DNA of 64,000 bases from Deinandra increscens subsp. villosa. Taxonomy: Eukaryota; Streptophyta; Magnoliopsida; Asterales; Asteraceae. Both the position numbers and the translations under genes were made by a program. Shown here piece after piece: positions 1 through 12,478 of this stretch. The first letter of the stretch is position 1. Every line of letters starts with the position of its first letter. The stretch spans positions 95,633,729 through 95,697,728 of the forward strand of contig JBCNJP010000010.1 in NCBI GenBank assembly GCA_039602395.1. Direction: 5' to 3'. The notes under the pieces were generated by a model that had not been told where the DNA came from, made no database searches, and saw only the letters and a list, made by a program, of their open reading frames with translations.

Positions 1-1472
1 AAATTTTATTGTCATGAATCAAGATAGATACTCTAGATGTGTATAGAACAATGTGACAAGCATGTGTATTCAAAGAGGTACGTATGATAGACGCCCTGGG
101 TTAATCGGGATAGAGGTTAATGATTTGATTCCCAACATTCACTCATGATCATATTTATATCTATAGGGGTTAGTAGGAATGGTTATTTAGCTATTGTAGA
201 GAAAACTTGACACTTATGTGCAGGGTGGTATCAATAGCCAAAAATCTGGAAAACTGCCCAGAAATTGGCTAAGTATGGAAACAGGAGAAATTTCCTCAAA
301 TCCCTGGAAATGTCTCTCCAAGCTTATCGCTTGGAGAGGGGGTTCCAGAAAGCGATACACGTGGCTAGGAGGCGTATCGCCAAGAAGTCTTAACTTTCTA
401 AGCGATACGCCTAGTGAAGCAGATTCGGAGATTTTGTTGTTTTAGTCGTTTTATGTTATGATGAGTATTGTATTACTATGGGTTAGCCTTTACTAATACG
501 TTACAGGTAGATGGTGACAGGTAGAAGGGGTAAATTGGGAAGCGGGTCCGGATTGAGCATTTTTAGAAGGAGAACTGAACACATGAAAGAGGGTAGTTCT
601 TTAGGGGTGTTAATATCATCCTATTTTGTTAATCAAACTGCGTACTCTGATGTGATGTATTTAAGTTAACAAACTATGATTGTAAGAATGATTAATGGTT
701 CAAGTGGTCAAGTATGGACCCGTCTTTGAAAAAAAAATTATGGGCCGGTTTTTCCCTTTGGGGCTTATTAAAAGAAGTAGTGGGGTGCCACAAGGGTTAT
801 CAACCCAAATAGATCTATTCACTAGCTATCGTTTCGTACAGAACTAATTGAAATCAATTAATAGTGGGATACAATTGTACAAACGTTTATAACGATAATG
901 TACCATAGTTGGGCAATTAGTAAGAGAACAAGCAGTCATACGGCTAATAGATAAACCATAATATTAAGTAAAACGCATTTATCAGATTTCATGATTTCTC
1001 CCCCAAGGTATAAAACAGTTAAAAGAAAAGGGGCCGTGAAACTCACATATTTAGCAGATAGGTGGTGATAAACTGTGTAGGCACGGTAGCACGTAACGTC
1101 CTAAATAATTAATTAAGCATATGCATAAGGTCTACAATCATTTGAGTAACATAAGTCACCCAAGTGAGACCGGTCAAGTCTTGACATTTTAATCCCGTTT
1201 GTATTCGTTTGAAAACCCGTTAGTTAATATTTATTAAATAAATACTTTCATGATGGTTTATATTTATGTTCAATAAATATAAAGGGTTAAACATTTAGTA
1301 GTTTAATCAAGTCCTGAATATTGGGTTAAAAATAATAATGTTTATTATTATTTTCATACGTTCGTATAATTATTTTTACTTAAATAATTATGTGTTTGAT
1401 TTGTTAATCATGCAAGTTATAATTATTTTTAAATAATTATGATTAACAATACTTGGTGAATAAAACATAGTT
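1..1472. other. Non-coding, LTR-like repeat DNA left of the gap
   Basis: I see no convincing gene. Around 325-420 a short GC-richer patch repeats the words gcgatacac and gcgtatcgcc in both orientations. Similar words occur near 18490-18530 inside another LTR-like block, which suggests a related LTR. The rest is AT-rich. The stretch 1200-1472 shows no resemblance to the LTR at 3851-4303, so it does not obviously belong to the copia element beyond the gap. Confidence 0.4.
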
Positions 1473-1972
1473 NNNNNNNNNNNNNNNNNNNNNNNNNNNN
1501 NNNNNNNNNNNNNNNNNNNNNNNNNNNNNNNNNNNNNNNNNNNNNNNNNNNNNNNNNNNNNNNNNNNNNNNNNNNNNNNNNNNNNNNNNNNNNNNNNNNN
1601 NNNNNNNNNNNNNNNNNNNNNNNNNNNNNNNNNNNNNNNNNNNNNNNNNNNNNNNNNNNNNNNNNNNNNNNNNNNNNNNNNNNNNNNNNNNNNNNNNNNN
1701 NNNNNNNNNNNNNNNNNNNNNNNNNNNNNNNNNNNNNNNNNNNNNNNNNNNNNNNNNNNNNNNNNNNNNNNNNNNNNNNNNNNNNNNNNNNNNNNNNNNN
1801 NNNNNNNNNNNNNNNNNNNNNNNNNNNNNNNNNNNNNNNNNNNNNNNNNNNNNNNNNNNNNNNNNNNNNNNNNNNNNNNNNNNNNNNNNNNNNNNNNNNN
1901 NNNNNNNNNNNNNNNNNNNNNNNNNNNNNNNNNNNNNNNNNNNNNNNNNNNNNNNNNNNNNNNNNNNNNNNN
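1473..1972. other. Assembly gap (500 N)
   Basis: Exactly 500 N, a round number typical of a scaffold spacer of unknown true length. It interrupts the gag gene of the copia element on its right. Protein translations reading through it have no meaning. Confidence 0.99.
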
Positions 1973-2504
1973 ACAACCATTTGTCCTTTTGAGTATTGTA
2001 GTTTATTTTAAAGGCATCAAATTGTGCAGGAAGAGATGTCATTATAAAGTGTACTAGAAAACCCTCGCTAATTTCCATGTTCATACCCTTCAATTTATGG
2101 GCCATGTCGCTCATCATCATGATGTGCTCACGCACACCACTCACACCATCATACTTTGTAGTCAACATTTTAAGGATCAAAGTACTTGCATGTGCCTTGG
2201 AGGTGCCCTTGAATTGCTCCTCTACAGAGTCTAAGTAAGTTTTCGCGCTTTCAGAGTCAGGTATGGCTCCGCGAATGGCAACCGAGATGGAGTTCTTTAT
2301 AACCATGAGAGACATTCTGTTAGACCTCTCCCACTTTTCATACACTTGTTTCTGATCTGTAGTGCTTTCAGCAGTAAGTGCAGCGGGAGGGTCATGCCTT
2401 AAAGCATAGTCCAAATCCATCATTCCAAGAGTTAGTTTGACAGCATCTCGCCATGACGCAAAGTTAGTGCCAGTCAAGGGTTCAATTCCATAGTTAGGAC
2501 TCAT
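1973..2504 (-). CDS. Copia-type Gag, N-terminal part (cut by gap)
   Basis: About 177 codons remain, starting at the ATG complementary to 2502-2504. The protein opens with an LTGTNF-x-SW segment and continues with a helical region containing a KMLTTKYDGVSGVREHI-like stretch and EGFLVHFIMTSLP. This is the pattern of the capsid-like domain of plant Ty1/copia Gag (UBN2/DUF4219-type families). Gag assembles the retrotransposon's virus-like particle. The reading frame is open up to the gap, and the zinc knuckle expected further downstream is not visible. The frame also extends upstream to 2582, but the ATG at 2504 fits the usual Gag start better. Confidence 0.8.
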
Positions 2505-3699
2505 AGTGGTGGCTGGATTGATACAATTATAACATATATTTTTAGAAGAACAAAAGTGAACTAAAGCATACAGGGTAATCACATAAAATAAGCAAGATTT
2601 AGCACATTGAAGATTAAGCCTATTATAACACCAAAATAATAGACTATACTAAAGTTCTAAATGAAAGTTGGTTTCGCGTTGGCTATAGCCAAAATTCAAG
2701 TGTTATGAACATACATAAAGAGTAAATTAAGGCACATAAATATAACATATCACCTTTGGGCAGAAATGACATATCTATGTATATTAGGCCAATATTTCAC
2801 TATATGTATTATCAAACAATTGGCCGTTGGGTTCATTGTTTGACAACACACATAATTACATAAAATGGAATCATTCAAACTTCAATGTTAAATCAAATGA
2901 TATACCGTTGGGTATAATCATCTAACTTTCCATTAAAATTACCATTGTATATTTATATGTCCAAAGTTTACTATAAGACATTCAAGCACATATTAAACCA
3001 TTTATGTATTGCTATCATACATGTCTTGTGATTAGAACAGAAGTATGTGAATCATATTCATCACCCAAATAAATTCGAGAGTTGTATTGATTGAATATGC
3101 ATGCCCACATGTTCCATCATATGATCATGAACAAATCCATTTGTAAATTGTTGTGTTTATGCCAGAAATTCATGGTTTTATCAGAAAATTACTTTAATTG
3201 ATATTCAAACTGTTAGTCAAAATGGCTTCAACATTTTTGGTAGAATTGAATTTATCAAAAGGAATTTGTATAGATGAGTCGATTTGCATTGAATTAAATT
3301 GATCACATCGATTAGTACTAAATCTAAATAGATTGTTTATTTTACTCAGAATCAACAAAATGGAATATGTGGATGAAAATCACAGAGGCCATATTAGAAT
3401 CAAAATTATCATTACACACATTTTTTATATATCATCACATGACGTTCAAATATTCAATTGAGAGTTAACCACCAAATATTCAATTGAAATTAACTACCAA
3501 CGAATTGGATGCAACCGTGATTGGTAATCGGTAACATGACAGTCATAAAACATTTGACTTTTCTTTTCATTCATTTGTTTTAAACCCACTGACTATGAAT
3601 TTCTTATCATTCCAAAATCTCAAATTCAAGTTTTGTAATCATTATCCACCATCCACCGACGTTTTGCATTTAGTACAATAATAATAAAACCTTTTTTTA

Positions 3700-3734
<35 letters not shown>

Positions 3735-3835
3735 CGAAGATTCCTTCCGGTGGTGAAACGATTTGTTTTCAGCAAAAACCAATTCATTGATGATTTATGA
3801 AGCAATTCGAATAACACAATTGAATTTATTACCAT
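2505..3835 (-). other. Untranslated leader of the copia element
   Basis: AT-rich DNA between the primer-binding site and gag without a credible gene. It contains a (TTA)n microsatellite at about 3697-3734 and several near-repeats of the phrase ccgttgggt at 2820-2915. Confidence 0.5.
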
Positions 3836-3848
3836 GGCTCTGATGCCA
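3836..3848 (-). other. Primer-binding site, initiator-Met tRNA type
   Basis: The minus strand reads TGGCATCAGAGCC two bases inside the LTR end. This differs by one base from TGGTATCAGAGCC, the usual plant copia site for the 3' end of initiator tRNA-Met. It sets the element's orientation as minus. Confidence 0.85.
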
Positions 3849-3850
3849 CA

Positions 3851-4303
3851 TGTTAATTAATTCTTGATTATGAATCAATTTCCCAGAACCCTAAACATCA
3901 ATTCAATCATGTAATCATCAAAAATACAACATGAATCATAAAACTTACTTGTAGTAGGGCATACAATCTTTGATGATGAAGAAGCCATTTGTTGATTCCC
4001 GTTATGATACCTTGAATCGATGGATGATTAGGAAGAGATCTTTAGTGGTGTTCTTGAGAGAGAATTTTGAGAGTGAGTTTTTGTTGATCGTATGATAATG
4101 ATCAATCGTATTATCAAAATCCCTGTAACTCTCTCCTTAATTATAGGTATCTAAAAGGAAATCATAATTGCCCCCTTAACTTAATAATATTTACATTTAC
4201 TTCCATCAAATAAATGTAGGGGACCATTAACGTCATATTGGTATAGTTAATTAATAATTATGTAATGGTCCTTAGGCCACAATTATGTGGATAATTTCCA
4301 ACA
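3851..4303 (-). repeat. 5' LTR of the minus-strand copia element (453 bp)
   Basis: On the minus strand it starts TGTTGGAAATTATCC and ends ATTAATTAACA, so it has the TG...CA termini of LTRs, and it is followed directly by the primer-binding site. No second copy is present in the window, so its age cannot be estimated. Confidence 0.8.
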
Positions 4304-5531
4304 CTTCCTTCAACGTCGAGATTTCTTTCTTTTAGTCTCAATTTTTTTACCGCAATTAGTGGAACAAGCGATAGAAGGTACTCCCTATAAGAAAGTCTCG
4401 CCTCAAAAATTTTCCAAACATCCTCATGCATTATCCCAGAAATTTGACCCATTTTCCAAACTCCAAGTAGTTTGAACCCGACAAAGAGTTAGTAACGAAA
4501 ACAGAAACGAAAGTCGTAAATAACTATGAGAGCTGTAAACGATTTATACTACCGGGAACCATATAAAACCAAGAACTCAATCTCGAAACCCCGACATCCT
4601 GAACCAAGGACCCGAGAACTAAGAATGTCGCAGACCCCAAAGTCATGAACTCCGAAGACCCGAGAACACCTATGAAGCAAGAACACTAAAACCTAAGAAC
4701 TACCAAAACTCGAGAAGTAGTTTACACCCTAATCGCTTCCAACCAACTTCACGATCTTGATTGAGTAACCGTTGAGCTTGAAGTCAAATACCATAACCGT
4801 TGAGCTTGAAGTCAAATACAAAAAAAAAAGACTGTATTCCTCTGAATACAAAATATAAATGTAAATCCGCCTCTGTCGATGATCAAAAAGAAGTCATGCT
4901 ACACCACTTGATACATTACACACAACAAATAATAGTACAAATTTCCACCATGTTATTCAAGTTATATGCATTCAATTTTTTTTAATTATATTTCAAGTTA
5001 TGCAACACCTATGACTCTGCTCTTTTGTAGCATCATTTGACGTGTATAGACAAGGTTTTAACATAAGTGGTGTAGAAATTATAACTTTAAAGATTATAAA
5101 AACTAGTATTTGGAAAACCCGTAAAGGATGAAGCATAAGAAGCACCAAGAAAAAATCATCTAATTAATAATCTAAAAATTTCAAGTTATATCTATCGTGT
5201 TGATGGGAAGTTGGGAACATATGGAAGTTTATGAAATTTTATAAATTTATACAGATTTATGATAAAATAAGTAGTTTTAATGTCAAAATACAAACTTAAA
5301 TTCGGAAAAAGTAGTTATACTTTTTAGAAAAGTCCTATATATTTAAAGAAACATTCTTATATCATATGGAGCCTGTAAAATAAATTTCATAAATTTTAAA
5401 GGTGTAAAACTATTATTTCCATGGTTAAATGGTAAAACCATACTCCCATCTATAGTTAATTACAAAAATTTAACATTAGTTTATTTATAACATTATGTAG
5501 CATACCCACCCAATTTCATGGGTTTTAAAAG
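4304..5531. other. Non-coding spacer with small tandem duplications
   Basis: No gene seen. A 30-bp unit containing ccgttgagcttgaagtc is duplicated in tandem at about 4769-4820. Around 4550-4720 the words cgagaac and gaacc recur irregularly. The rest is AT-rich. Confidence 0.5.
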
Positions 5532-7671
5532 CAGTGGCGGAGCCACAAATTATTTCCTATGGGGTCGGTCATTTTTTATGTTCAAATTTCTAACTAGATG
5601 ACATTAAAATATTCGGGTCGGGTCGGTTTGTTTGAGTCGATAACATAATAAAAGAAGATGCATTAACAAAAAAAAAATGTCATCATTTAAAAACACATAA
5701 TAAAAATACATTGTCAAATAGAAATGAAATTGATCTAAAAATTCTCCTAAATCGATCCATTACATCTTTAACCAAAACATTAAAACAAAACATTTTAACA
5801 AATGCTTAGTTTACCACTAGTAAATCTAGCTTAATTTTAGTTGGAAATTGGAGGGTTGGGTAATGGGATGTACGTGAGTTGAAAATTAAAAATATATTCT
5901 GGTTGGGATGGTTCGAAAATCTAACCTCAGGTGAAAATGAGCATGCCGTGAGCTTTAGCAAGAATACATAGCCATTGAGCTGAGATGAAATTCTTAACAT
6001 ATTTTGAGGTAAGAAATTTATAACCATTGGGATCAATGAATGTTTCGTTTATATACACTACTAGTCAGTGATCCGGGTAAATACTCGAGGCTGTGATATA
6101 AAAAGAATTATACGAAGTAAAAGATCAAAGTTTCTTTCTAACTATTAACATGATCTTCAGAAAGTCCACGTTTCTTTTACCATTCTCACAAACTTTATAA
6201 GTGAATAAATTATAAGTTGTATACCCCATTAATAAAACTCATAAAAAAACTTACTTTAGAGTTTTAAAATCTACTTTACACAAATGTGATTCTTCTCTAA
6301 TCTAGAATATGATAAAAAAACAAAACAAACAACAATGCAGACTTCATGTGTTCAATTCAAATATAGTGAGCTTTAATAAATCAAAAAAAAAAAAATAGAA
6401 AGCACACATAATTTATACAAAAAAAAAATATTAGAAGATCTATCAGATTAAAAACAATACCTACAACTCAAAGAAAAACTATCCATAAAAAAAGATCCCC
6501 AACTGACACACATTAAACTTGACCAATGGAATATTTCCCCACTGGTTACAAACAAAAGTATCTCATCAGTGAGAATAAAAGCACCAAATCCAAGTGTAAA
6601 ATAATAAACATGAACTTTTTTTTATCTTCTACAGCATGTCAACATAACTATAGTTTACAAGCAAAAGGCCTGAAACACATAATGAAATGAAATTTCATAC
6701 TTACAGGGTCGGGAAATCATCGGACCGAATTAGAGAAAAATGTTGCGATTTGTCTTGACCTTGGAGTTAGTAGTAGATCTCTGAACAATCACACGTACAC
6801 GTTTAAAATTCAAATTTCAAAAAAGTTATCCACGGGAATGATGCAAAAAACACTAAAAACTTATTTCTTCACACAAATAACACAGATCTAGTGTTAGTTA
6901 CATTCTAATCACATCAATTATGAAACAACTGTTTAGAAGGAATTATAATAAAGTATGTCAATTTTGAGAGATTTGAATGAACGTTATTACATTTCATTTT
7001 TTTTATCATGATCTTTGAACAAACCGATCTGCAATTATTTGTGTCATTAATTTCAACATTCCTACCCACATGAAAATTATTCATTTCAGTTCAAGCAACC
7101 TCATAGAAAGAATATAAACCAATAAAATTTTAAATTCAAATTATAATATACCTTATTAGAATTACTTGATTTCATGAAGTTTGACTTTTGAAAAGTCAAA
7201 CTGTCATACTTTGGATCACAATTTGGCCACAAATTCAAGTTTGTTTATGTATTTTATTGATTCCAGAAGATTTTATATGTCAATACGAAGTTGCAGCAAG
7301 TTTCAGAATCAAATTTCATGAAGATTTAAAAAGAATTCGAATTTCACAACTTGTGTTCTTCATGGAGGTCCTTTAGAGGTGAATTTCTTAAATCTTTACG
7401 GTTTTGATTAATTCTTGTTAGGTTTTCTATCACGAATCCAAAACAATTTACGGATCAAATTTTCGTTGAGAAATGAAGGAGATATGATGAATCAAAGTTG
7501 TGGTATTGTAAAAAAATATGGATAATTTTTATATGAAAAGAATTTAATTTTTTTATTTTTAATAATAAGATCCTTAACTTTTGTAAATACCATTTAGTTT
7601 TTTAATTCAAAAATCTATAAAGATGACACATAGGCTTAATTCTAGGTGACATACCTTAAATTGTGCCACCT

Positions 7672-7910
7672 CACTACTACAAAAACTGCTTTCCTTGACA
7701 CGCGAACGATGACACTCGAAAATTCTTGACGTGCAATTACCAAAGTGTCAAAATAAAATGTCAATTATAGGTAATTCCTAAGAATTCATGACGCGCATTT
7801 TTGCGTGTCAAGAATATCTGTCATATTTAGAGAAAAAAACACGGAGGACACTTAAAATACGCGTGTCAAGAATTATCAGTCGTTTTATGTTTTTTCCCTC
7901 CAACCTTTTT
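7672..7910 (+). mobile_element. CACTA (En/Spm-type) transposon end with subterminal repeats
   Basis: The segment begins CACTACTACAAAAA, the classic plant CACTA terminus. About 200 bp follow in which short motifs related to cttgacacgc / gcgtgtcaag recur in both orientations (near 7699, 7727, 7791-7812 and 7861-7872), as expected for the subterminal transposase-binding region. I could not find the matching far end (TTTTGTAGTAGTG type) or a 3-bp target duplication. The element is therefore truncated or its right border has decayed. It lies inside the hAT element. Confidence 0.65.
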
Positions 7911-8024
7911 CCTTAAATTTATGTTTTTCCCCCTCTAACTTTTTGCCCTAAATTTTCATTCCCGCTGCTCCATTACTTATGACAGAAATTTTCATTCCCG
8001 CTTACTTTCTCCTCATCTTCGTAA

Positions 8025-8215
8025 AGCCCTAATTCCATCTCCATCTGAGCTTCTTCATCTCCATATTTGTACGCCTCCTTCAACAAATAATTTGAGCCCT
8101 AATTCCATCTACACTCCATCTCCGTACGCTTCCTTCAACAACAAAGAGTTGAGCCCTAATTCCATCTACACTCCATCTTCGTACGCTAAAAACCTCCTTC
8201 ATCTCAACAAATCTC
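8025..8215. repeat. Imperfect tandem repeat, about 60-bp unit
   Basis: The phrase gagccctaattccatct followed by tacgc and ccttcaacaa recurs three times with small indels. It is non-coding in any convincing frame. Confidence 0.55.
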
Positions 8216-9065
8216 CACCTGCGGCTCCATAAGAATCCGGTCTTCTTCTGCATCTGTAACAGCGTCTCCATCATCATCATAGTAGCAGCATCTCCACCTG
8301 CAAAACAGCTCGATTTTGAAGGGCAATTTATGGTCATCGTTCTCTCAATCTTATAGGTAGGTATGTATTTCTTTATTTTGCAATTTGTCTCCGTTCTACA
8401 CTTTGCAAATCTATCTTTTATCTAACCCTAAACTTATTATTGCAATTTCAAGCGATTTTGGGATGAATGCGGGTGAAGGGGAAAAGGAGATTTGTTAGTG
8501 GTGGTAGGCGTCTGTAGTGGTCCTCTTTGCTTCATCGAAAAAAATCGACAAACAAAAAACCAGAGAAAGCTTTCTGCCTTTACTTTAGTTTCATCAAGGT
8601 ATTAAGATAGATTCATGTGATTCTAATTTCTAGTGTAGTCATAGCTATAAAGATTCATTTGTTAGTGTTCATATCATGAATTTATCACATTGATAAGAAA
8701 ATAAGAAGAATTACCTAACATACATATCCTATTGGATTTGAGTCTTTATTTTATCACAATGATGATTTAGAGTGTTTGGAATTGTCATTATGCAACAAGG
8801 TTTACATCAGTTATGTGCTTTTAAGGATAGATGTTATGGTGTCAATTGATTGTGAATTGATAGTTGTTAAAACTTTTGAATGGAAACCAGGTTGGCATTG
8901 TTTTCCGGGTGGTGTTACACAAGGTGTCATGAGTGAACTAGACATCACAAGATATGGCCTAGACATCAAAAACTTGTGTTTGTTATATGTATAGATATAG
9001 ATACTACGGTTTCAAAATTCATTGATGTCGGTTGACCCAGACCTAAAAAGATGGCTCCGTCCCTG

Positions 9066-9846
9066 TTTAAAAGTATACTATCTTTCCTGATTTATGGTTT
9101 ATTATCCATGATTAAATGGTAAAAAATATGAAAAACTTAATAAAAAATAATAAATACCGGAAATAATGATTTCCAGAACCCATATGACTTATAATAGTTT
9201 TATATGACCTTTATTAAACTGTTTGGGTAATTTTTGATAATTATTTGATTATTTGCTAGCTAGTTTCCGACATGTAAAAAGAACGTTCCTTTTCTTCAAA
9301 ACCGACAAGAATTGCACTATCATCAACATAATATTAGAACATAAATTCCTTTTCCATCAACATCTAAATTTTAGATTAACTCAAACGGTCAGGGCAAGGC
9401 TTGTATGCGTAAGGGCGTATGGTGCCATTTTCACGGCGTGGTGAGCTCTAACGCCACTTTCATGGCGTGTTTACCCACCCCCTCCGCATTATTAGGTGCC
9501 GTGAATAAGATGCGTGGAGAAGTTCACGGCGTGAAATGGAGAGTGTGTTGGCTTGCTCCAATCAAATTGTTCCACTTGTTTTTTTATTTTATTTTTTATT
9601 TGTTTAAACTAATAAAAAATAGCATAACAGCACACACCACATCACATGAGTATACCACACTTGGTGTGATGAAGTGGTGTGATCCAGTCAGCTGCCACGT
9701 GTCAACATCACACCACTATCACACCACTCTTCACACCATGTATACCTCATGCCTTAAGTATAAACCGAAATAATACTCGAAAAACATAATCATTATAATT
9801 ATAATTTATATTTTAAAAAAATGTGAATATGAGATGCTATCACACA
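9066..9846. other. Non-coding spacer, possible MITE remnant
   Basis: No gene. At about 9400-9560 the words ggcgtg and cacggcgtg recur. At about 9625-9745 there are many direct and inverted copies of cacacca / tggtgtga around a cacgtgtca core. That arrangement resembles a MITE, but I found no clear termini or target duplication. Confidence 0.35.
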
Positions 9847-10653
9847 TAGGGCTATTCAAAAAACACGCGGCTCGTGACTCGCTCGAAATCGGCTTGTTCT
9901 TTAATGAGCCGAGCTAAGCCGGCTCGGTATGTAAACGAGCCGAGCCGAGTCGGCTCGGTATGTAAACGAGCCGAGTCCGAGCCAAGGCCAGCTCGGCTCG
10001 TGGCTCGCTCATCTTGCTCGTACAAATTTATATATAATTAAAAATATTAAGAATTATAACACAACTATGGATGCATATTATCTCATTTGTATGACTCATC
10101 GCATCTCCCACTTAAACCTTACTAGTGTTAAACCTCTAATTTAATTTTTAATTTGTAGATCTATATTCACGAATTCTGCCTCCCACTTCCCTAATCCCTA
10201 TTTTCTTTCCCATTTTCCCATAACTTCATTGCATCCATTTAAGTATTTGTTTAATCGTGTCTTTGATAACATCGTCAAGTATCTGCCATACTTTCTCTAC
10301 TTCTTCCGTTCTTTGATTGTTTCCGCTCATTTATCTTTACTTTTATAAATTTACTACTAATTATCATTAGAAGTTAGTTGTGTTAAACTTTGCATTATAA
10401 GTTTTGTGGTTTATAAATTTTTCATTACGTTTAAAATATTAGTTTTTTTATTATATTAATTTGTGTTAAAAGTAAAAAATATAAAAAAGTAAACGAGCCC
10501 ACTCGACGAGCCACAAACTAGCTTGAGCTTTTGACGAGCCGAACCCGAGCTCAACTTTCCAGCTCGTTAATATAAACGAGTCGAGCCAACTCGGCTCGGT
10601 TTTTAAACGAGCCGAGTCTGAGCCAACCCTAGCTCAGCTCGTTTACAGCCCTA
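9847..10653. mobile_element. hAT-superfamily non-autonomous element (TAGGGCT family), 807 bp
   Basis: The left end is TAGGGCTATTC and the right end, read inward, is TAGGGCTGTAAACGAGC. Both are flanked by the identical 8-bp duplication ATCACACA (9839-9846 and 10654-10661). The subterminal regions on both sides are packed with direct and inverted copies of gagccgagc / gctcggctcg (about 9870-10015 and 10495-10645), a likely transposase-binding array able to fold into a large hairpin. There is no coding capacity. The ends differ from those of the CAGTGGCG family, so this is a separate hAT lineage. Confidence 0.88.
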
Positions 10654-12075
10654 ATCACACACCTAAGCTTAAATGTGAAACCTCTTAAAATTAATTCGTT
10701 TTAATTAAATCAAAACAACATCATTTCATTCAAATTACTATAAATTGTTATGATTAAAACCCTATATTTTCTTTGATATTTTCTTTTATCCTTTTCGATT
10801 CTGTTTCGCTTTAGCGTAATCTCACCTATTGATTACCGAGCACGTGTAGAGATCTGCATCTAAACCCTCGACGACGACAACACTCGACTTCTAGGATGAG
10901 TATGTGCTTTAGGGTCTTTGGACTGAAATAGCGCCACCAGAAGTCACCAATGAGCCGAACTCACCACTATTCCGGCTGATTCTGTGTCGGTTGAACCGTG
11001 GATAACTTTGTTAGGTAAAAGAATTAAATAATCATCAGTTTCCAATTCATTTCTATTAGCGATTGGGTTTTTGATGTATGAATAGGGGTTTTCATTGTAG
11101 CGGAAATCTGAACAGGTTCCTAAGTTCCTATCCGGTGTTCTTTTATGCAAAGTACAACCAAAATTTAGGGGAGAAACACTGATAGTACTCGGCCATGTAA
11201 TTGATTGGGGGGGGGGGGCAACCGGGACTGATCTATACAAGAGTGTTAGGGAAGATTGTGATCCTTCATCTCTAATCGTTCATTCACAGATGGGTATTCA
11301 CATTCCTGACCAAAGACAAAGCCGTCAATGAAGAAAGGCCTTCATGTTCTGTGATATCAATATATTCTGGAAAAATTGGACCCTATTATCCTAGTTATCG
11401 TATATTGGTCGATAATAATCCCAGTTATGATTTTTCCCTACAATAATCCCAGTTATGAACATATTGCCTATATTGATCCACCGTTAACTAGACACTAACA
11501 ACGTTAGTTAATTTCTTTATGAGGGGCTATTATTGTAATTTCATAAAACTTGGAGGACAAAAAAATCTTTAAATAAAACCCTCACCTCCAGTTGCCAGGC
11601 TCCTTTCTCCGCCGTTTTTTCCACCCTCTTCGGCTAATCAGGAAGATGGCCAACAAGGTTACTAATTTCTCCGATTTCATCCATCGCCTCATCAACTCCT
11701 GCTTGCTTCATCCCGACAACAACTTCACCGACGACAATTTAAATACCACCACAAAGATGACGAACAAGAAGACACATACACCATTGGAGATCACGGAAAC
11801 GAAGACTGTAATTATTCGGAATCACAGCGGAGACTTAGCGGTCGAATCGGGGATTCCGCAAGGAACATGACAGATTGTTAACAAGACGTTGGTTAGTGTA
11901 GTCAAGGAATCCATGCAACAACTTAATTTCATCTCCAACCGTCCATAGCCGTTAAAGTAGCCTTCGAGACTCTTCGGCACAATTTTGGTTTTGGAAGATA
12001 CTGTTTGTGTATGCTTGTGATAATTTTGGGATTTGATTATAAAAGGGACAAATAAAGCTCAAGGAAATAGCATTA
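10654..12075. other. Non-coding or unrecognised spacer
   Basis: No recognisable gene apart from the doubtful frame at 11592-11870. A run of G occurs near 11209-11218. Around 11390-11520 the phrase aataatcccagttatga is repeated, which looks like part of a dispersed plant repeat, but I could not define its borders. Confidence 0.4.
11592..11870 (+). CDS. Unrecognised open frame (92 codons), doubtful
   Basis: The frame lies in a more GC-rich, Ser/Thr/Asn-rich stretch that looks more gene-like than its surroundings. An internal ATG at 11646 would start a product beginning MANKVTNFSDF. After the stop at 11868-11870 the same frame runs on for about 25 sense codons. This could be a broken exon or gene fragment. 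I do not recognise a family and see no promoter or partner exons. It may be a chance frame in repeat DNA. Confidence 0.25.
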   Translation: MPGSFLRRFFHPLRLIRKMANKVTNFSDFIHRLINSCLLHPDNNFTDDNLNTTTKMTNKKTHTPLEITETKTVIIRNHSGDLAVESGIPQGT

Positions 12076-12478
12076 GGTTATTTACAATACCAACCTTTCA
12101 CCTATCACATATCACTTTACTTTTATTGCCAACTCAGCGCCACATCATCATCTATCACTCCTCTCACCTTTCACTCGTTTCACTTCCAATACCCACCTTT
12201 CACCTATCACTTTACTTTTATTATTATTTTATTCAATTAATAAAAAAAGAAAAAACTAATAAAAATTAATTTAGATTTTAAAAAAACTACTTCATTAAAT
12301 AAAAAAACGATATTTCATTAAATAAAAATTACACGTCCTAAAAACTTAAAAAACAACACACACATCCTAAAATTACATTTTCCTAAAATTTTAAAAAACA
12401 CACTTCCTAAAATTACATTTTCCTAAAATTACTTATTCGTAAAAAAACAGACTTCCTAAAATTACCAATTCCTAAAAA

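Larger units (their letters stand above)
1973..4303 (-). mobile_element. Ty1/copia LTR retrotransposon, 5' part, truncated by the gap
   Basis: Read on the minus strand the order is 5' LTR (4303-3851), primer-binding site (3848-3836), a leader of about 1.3 kb, then gag entering the gap. Only this 5' end is visible. Pol and the 3' LTR would lie in or beyond the gap, and no second copy of the LTR is seen at 1-1472. The five bases outside the LTR (4304-4308, cttcc) are one half of a possible target duplication whose partner is not available. Confidence 0.85.
5532..9065. mobile_element. hAT-superfamily DNA transposon, non-autonomous (CAGTGGCG family)
   Basis: The left terminus reads CAGTGGCGGAGCCA. 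The right terminus, read inward, is CAGGGACGGAGCCA, a 12/14 match. Both ends are flanked by the identical 8-bp direct repeat TTTAAAAG (5524-5531 and 9066-9073). Eight-base target duplications with CAG...CTG ends are typical of hAT elements, which move by cut and paste. No transposase reading frame with a recognisable hAT dimerisation domain is present, so this copy would depend on an enzyme supplied elsewhere. It carries a CACTA terminus near its middle. The element at 49919-51416 shares the CAGTGGCG ends and is probably the same family. Confidence 0.85.

Noticed and set aside
1429..2582. Long minus-strand frames crossing 1473-1972
   Set aside because: The middle is 500 N. Only 1973-2504 is supported as gag; the rest is an artefact of the gap.
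8460..8535. Right end of the CACTA element at gtctgtagtg
   Set aside because: Only about eight bases resemble the left terminus and the flanking trinucleotides do not match.
10944..11240. 98-codon minus-strand frame ending near a G run
   Set aside because: No recognisable domain, and the G run translates to a proline stretch; treated as chance.
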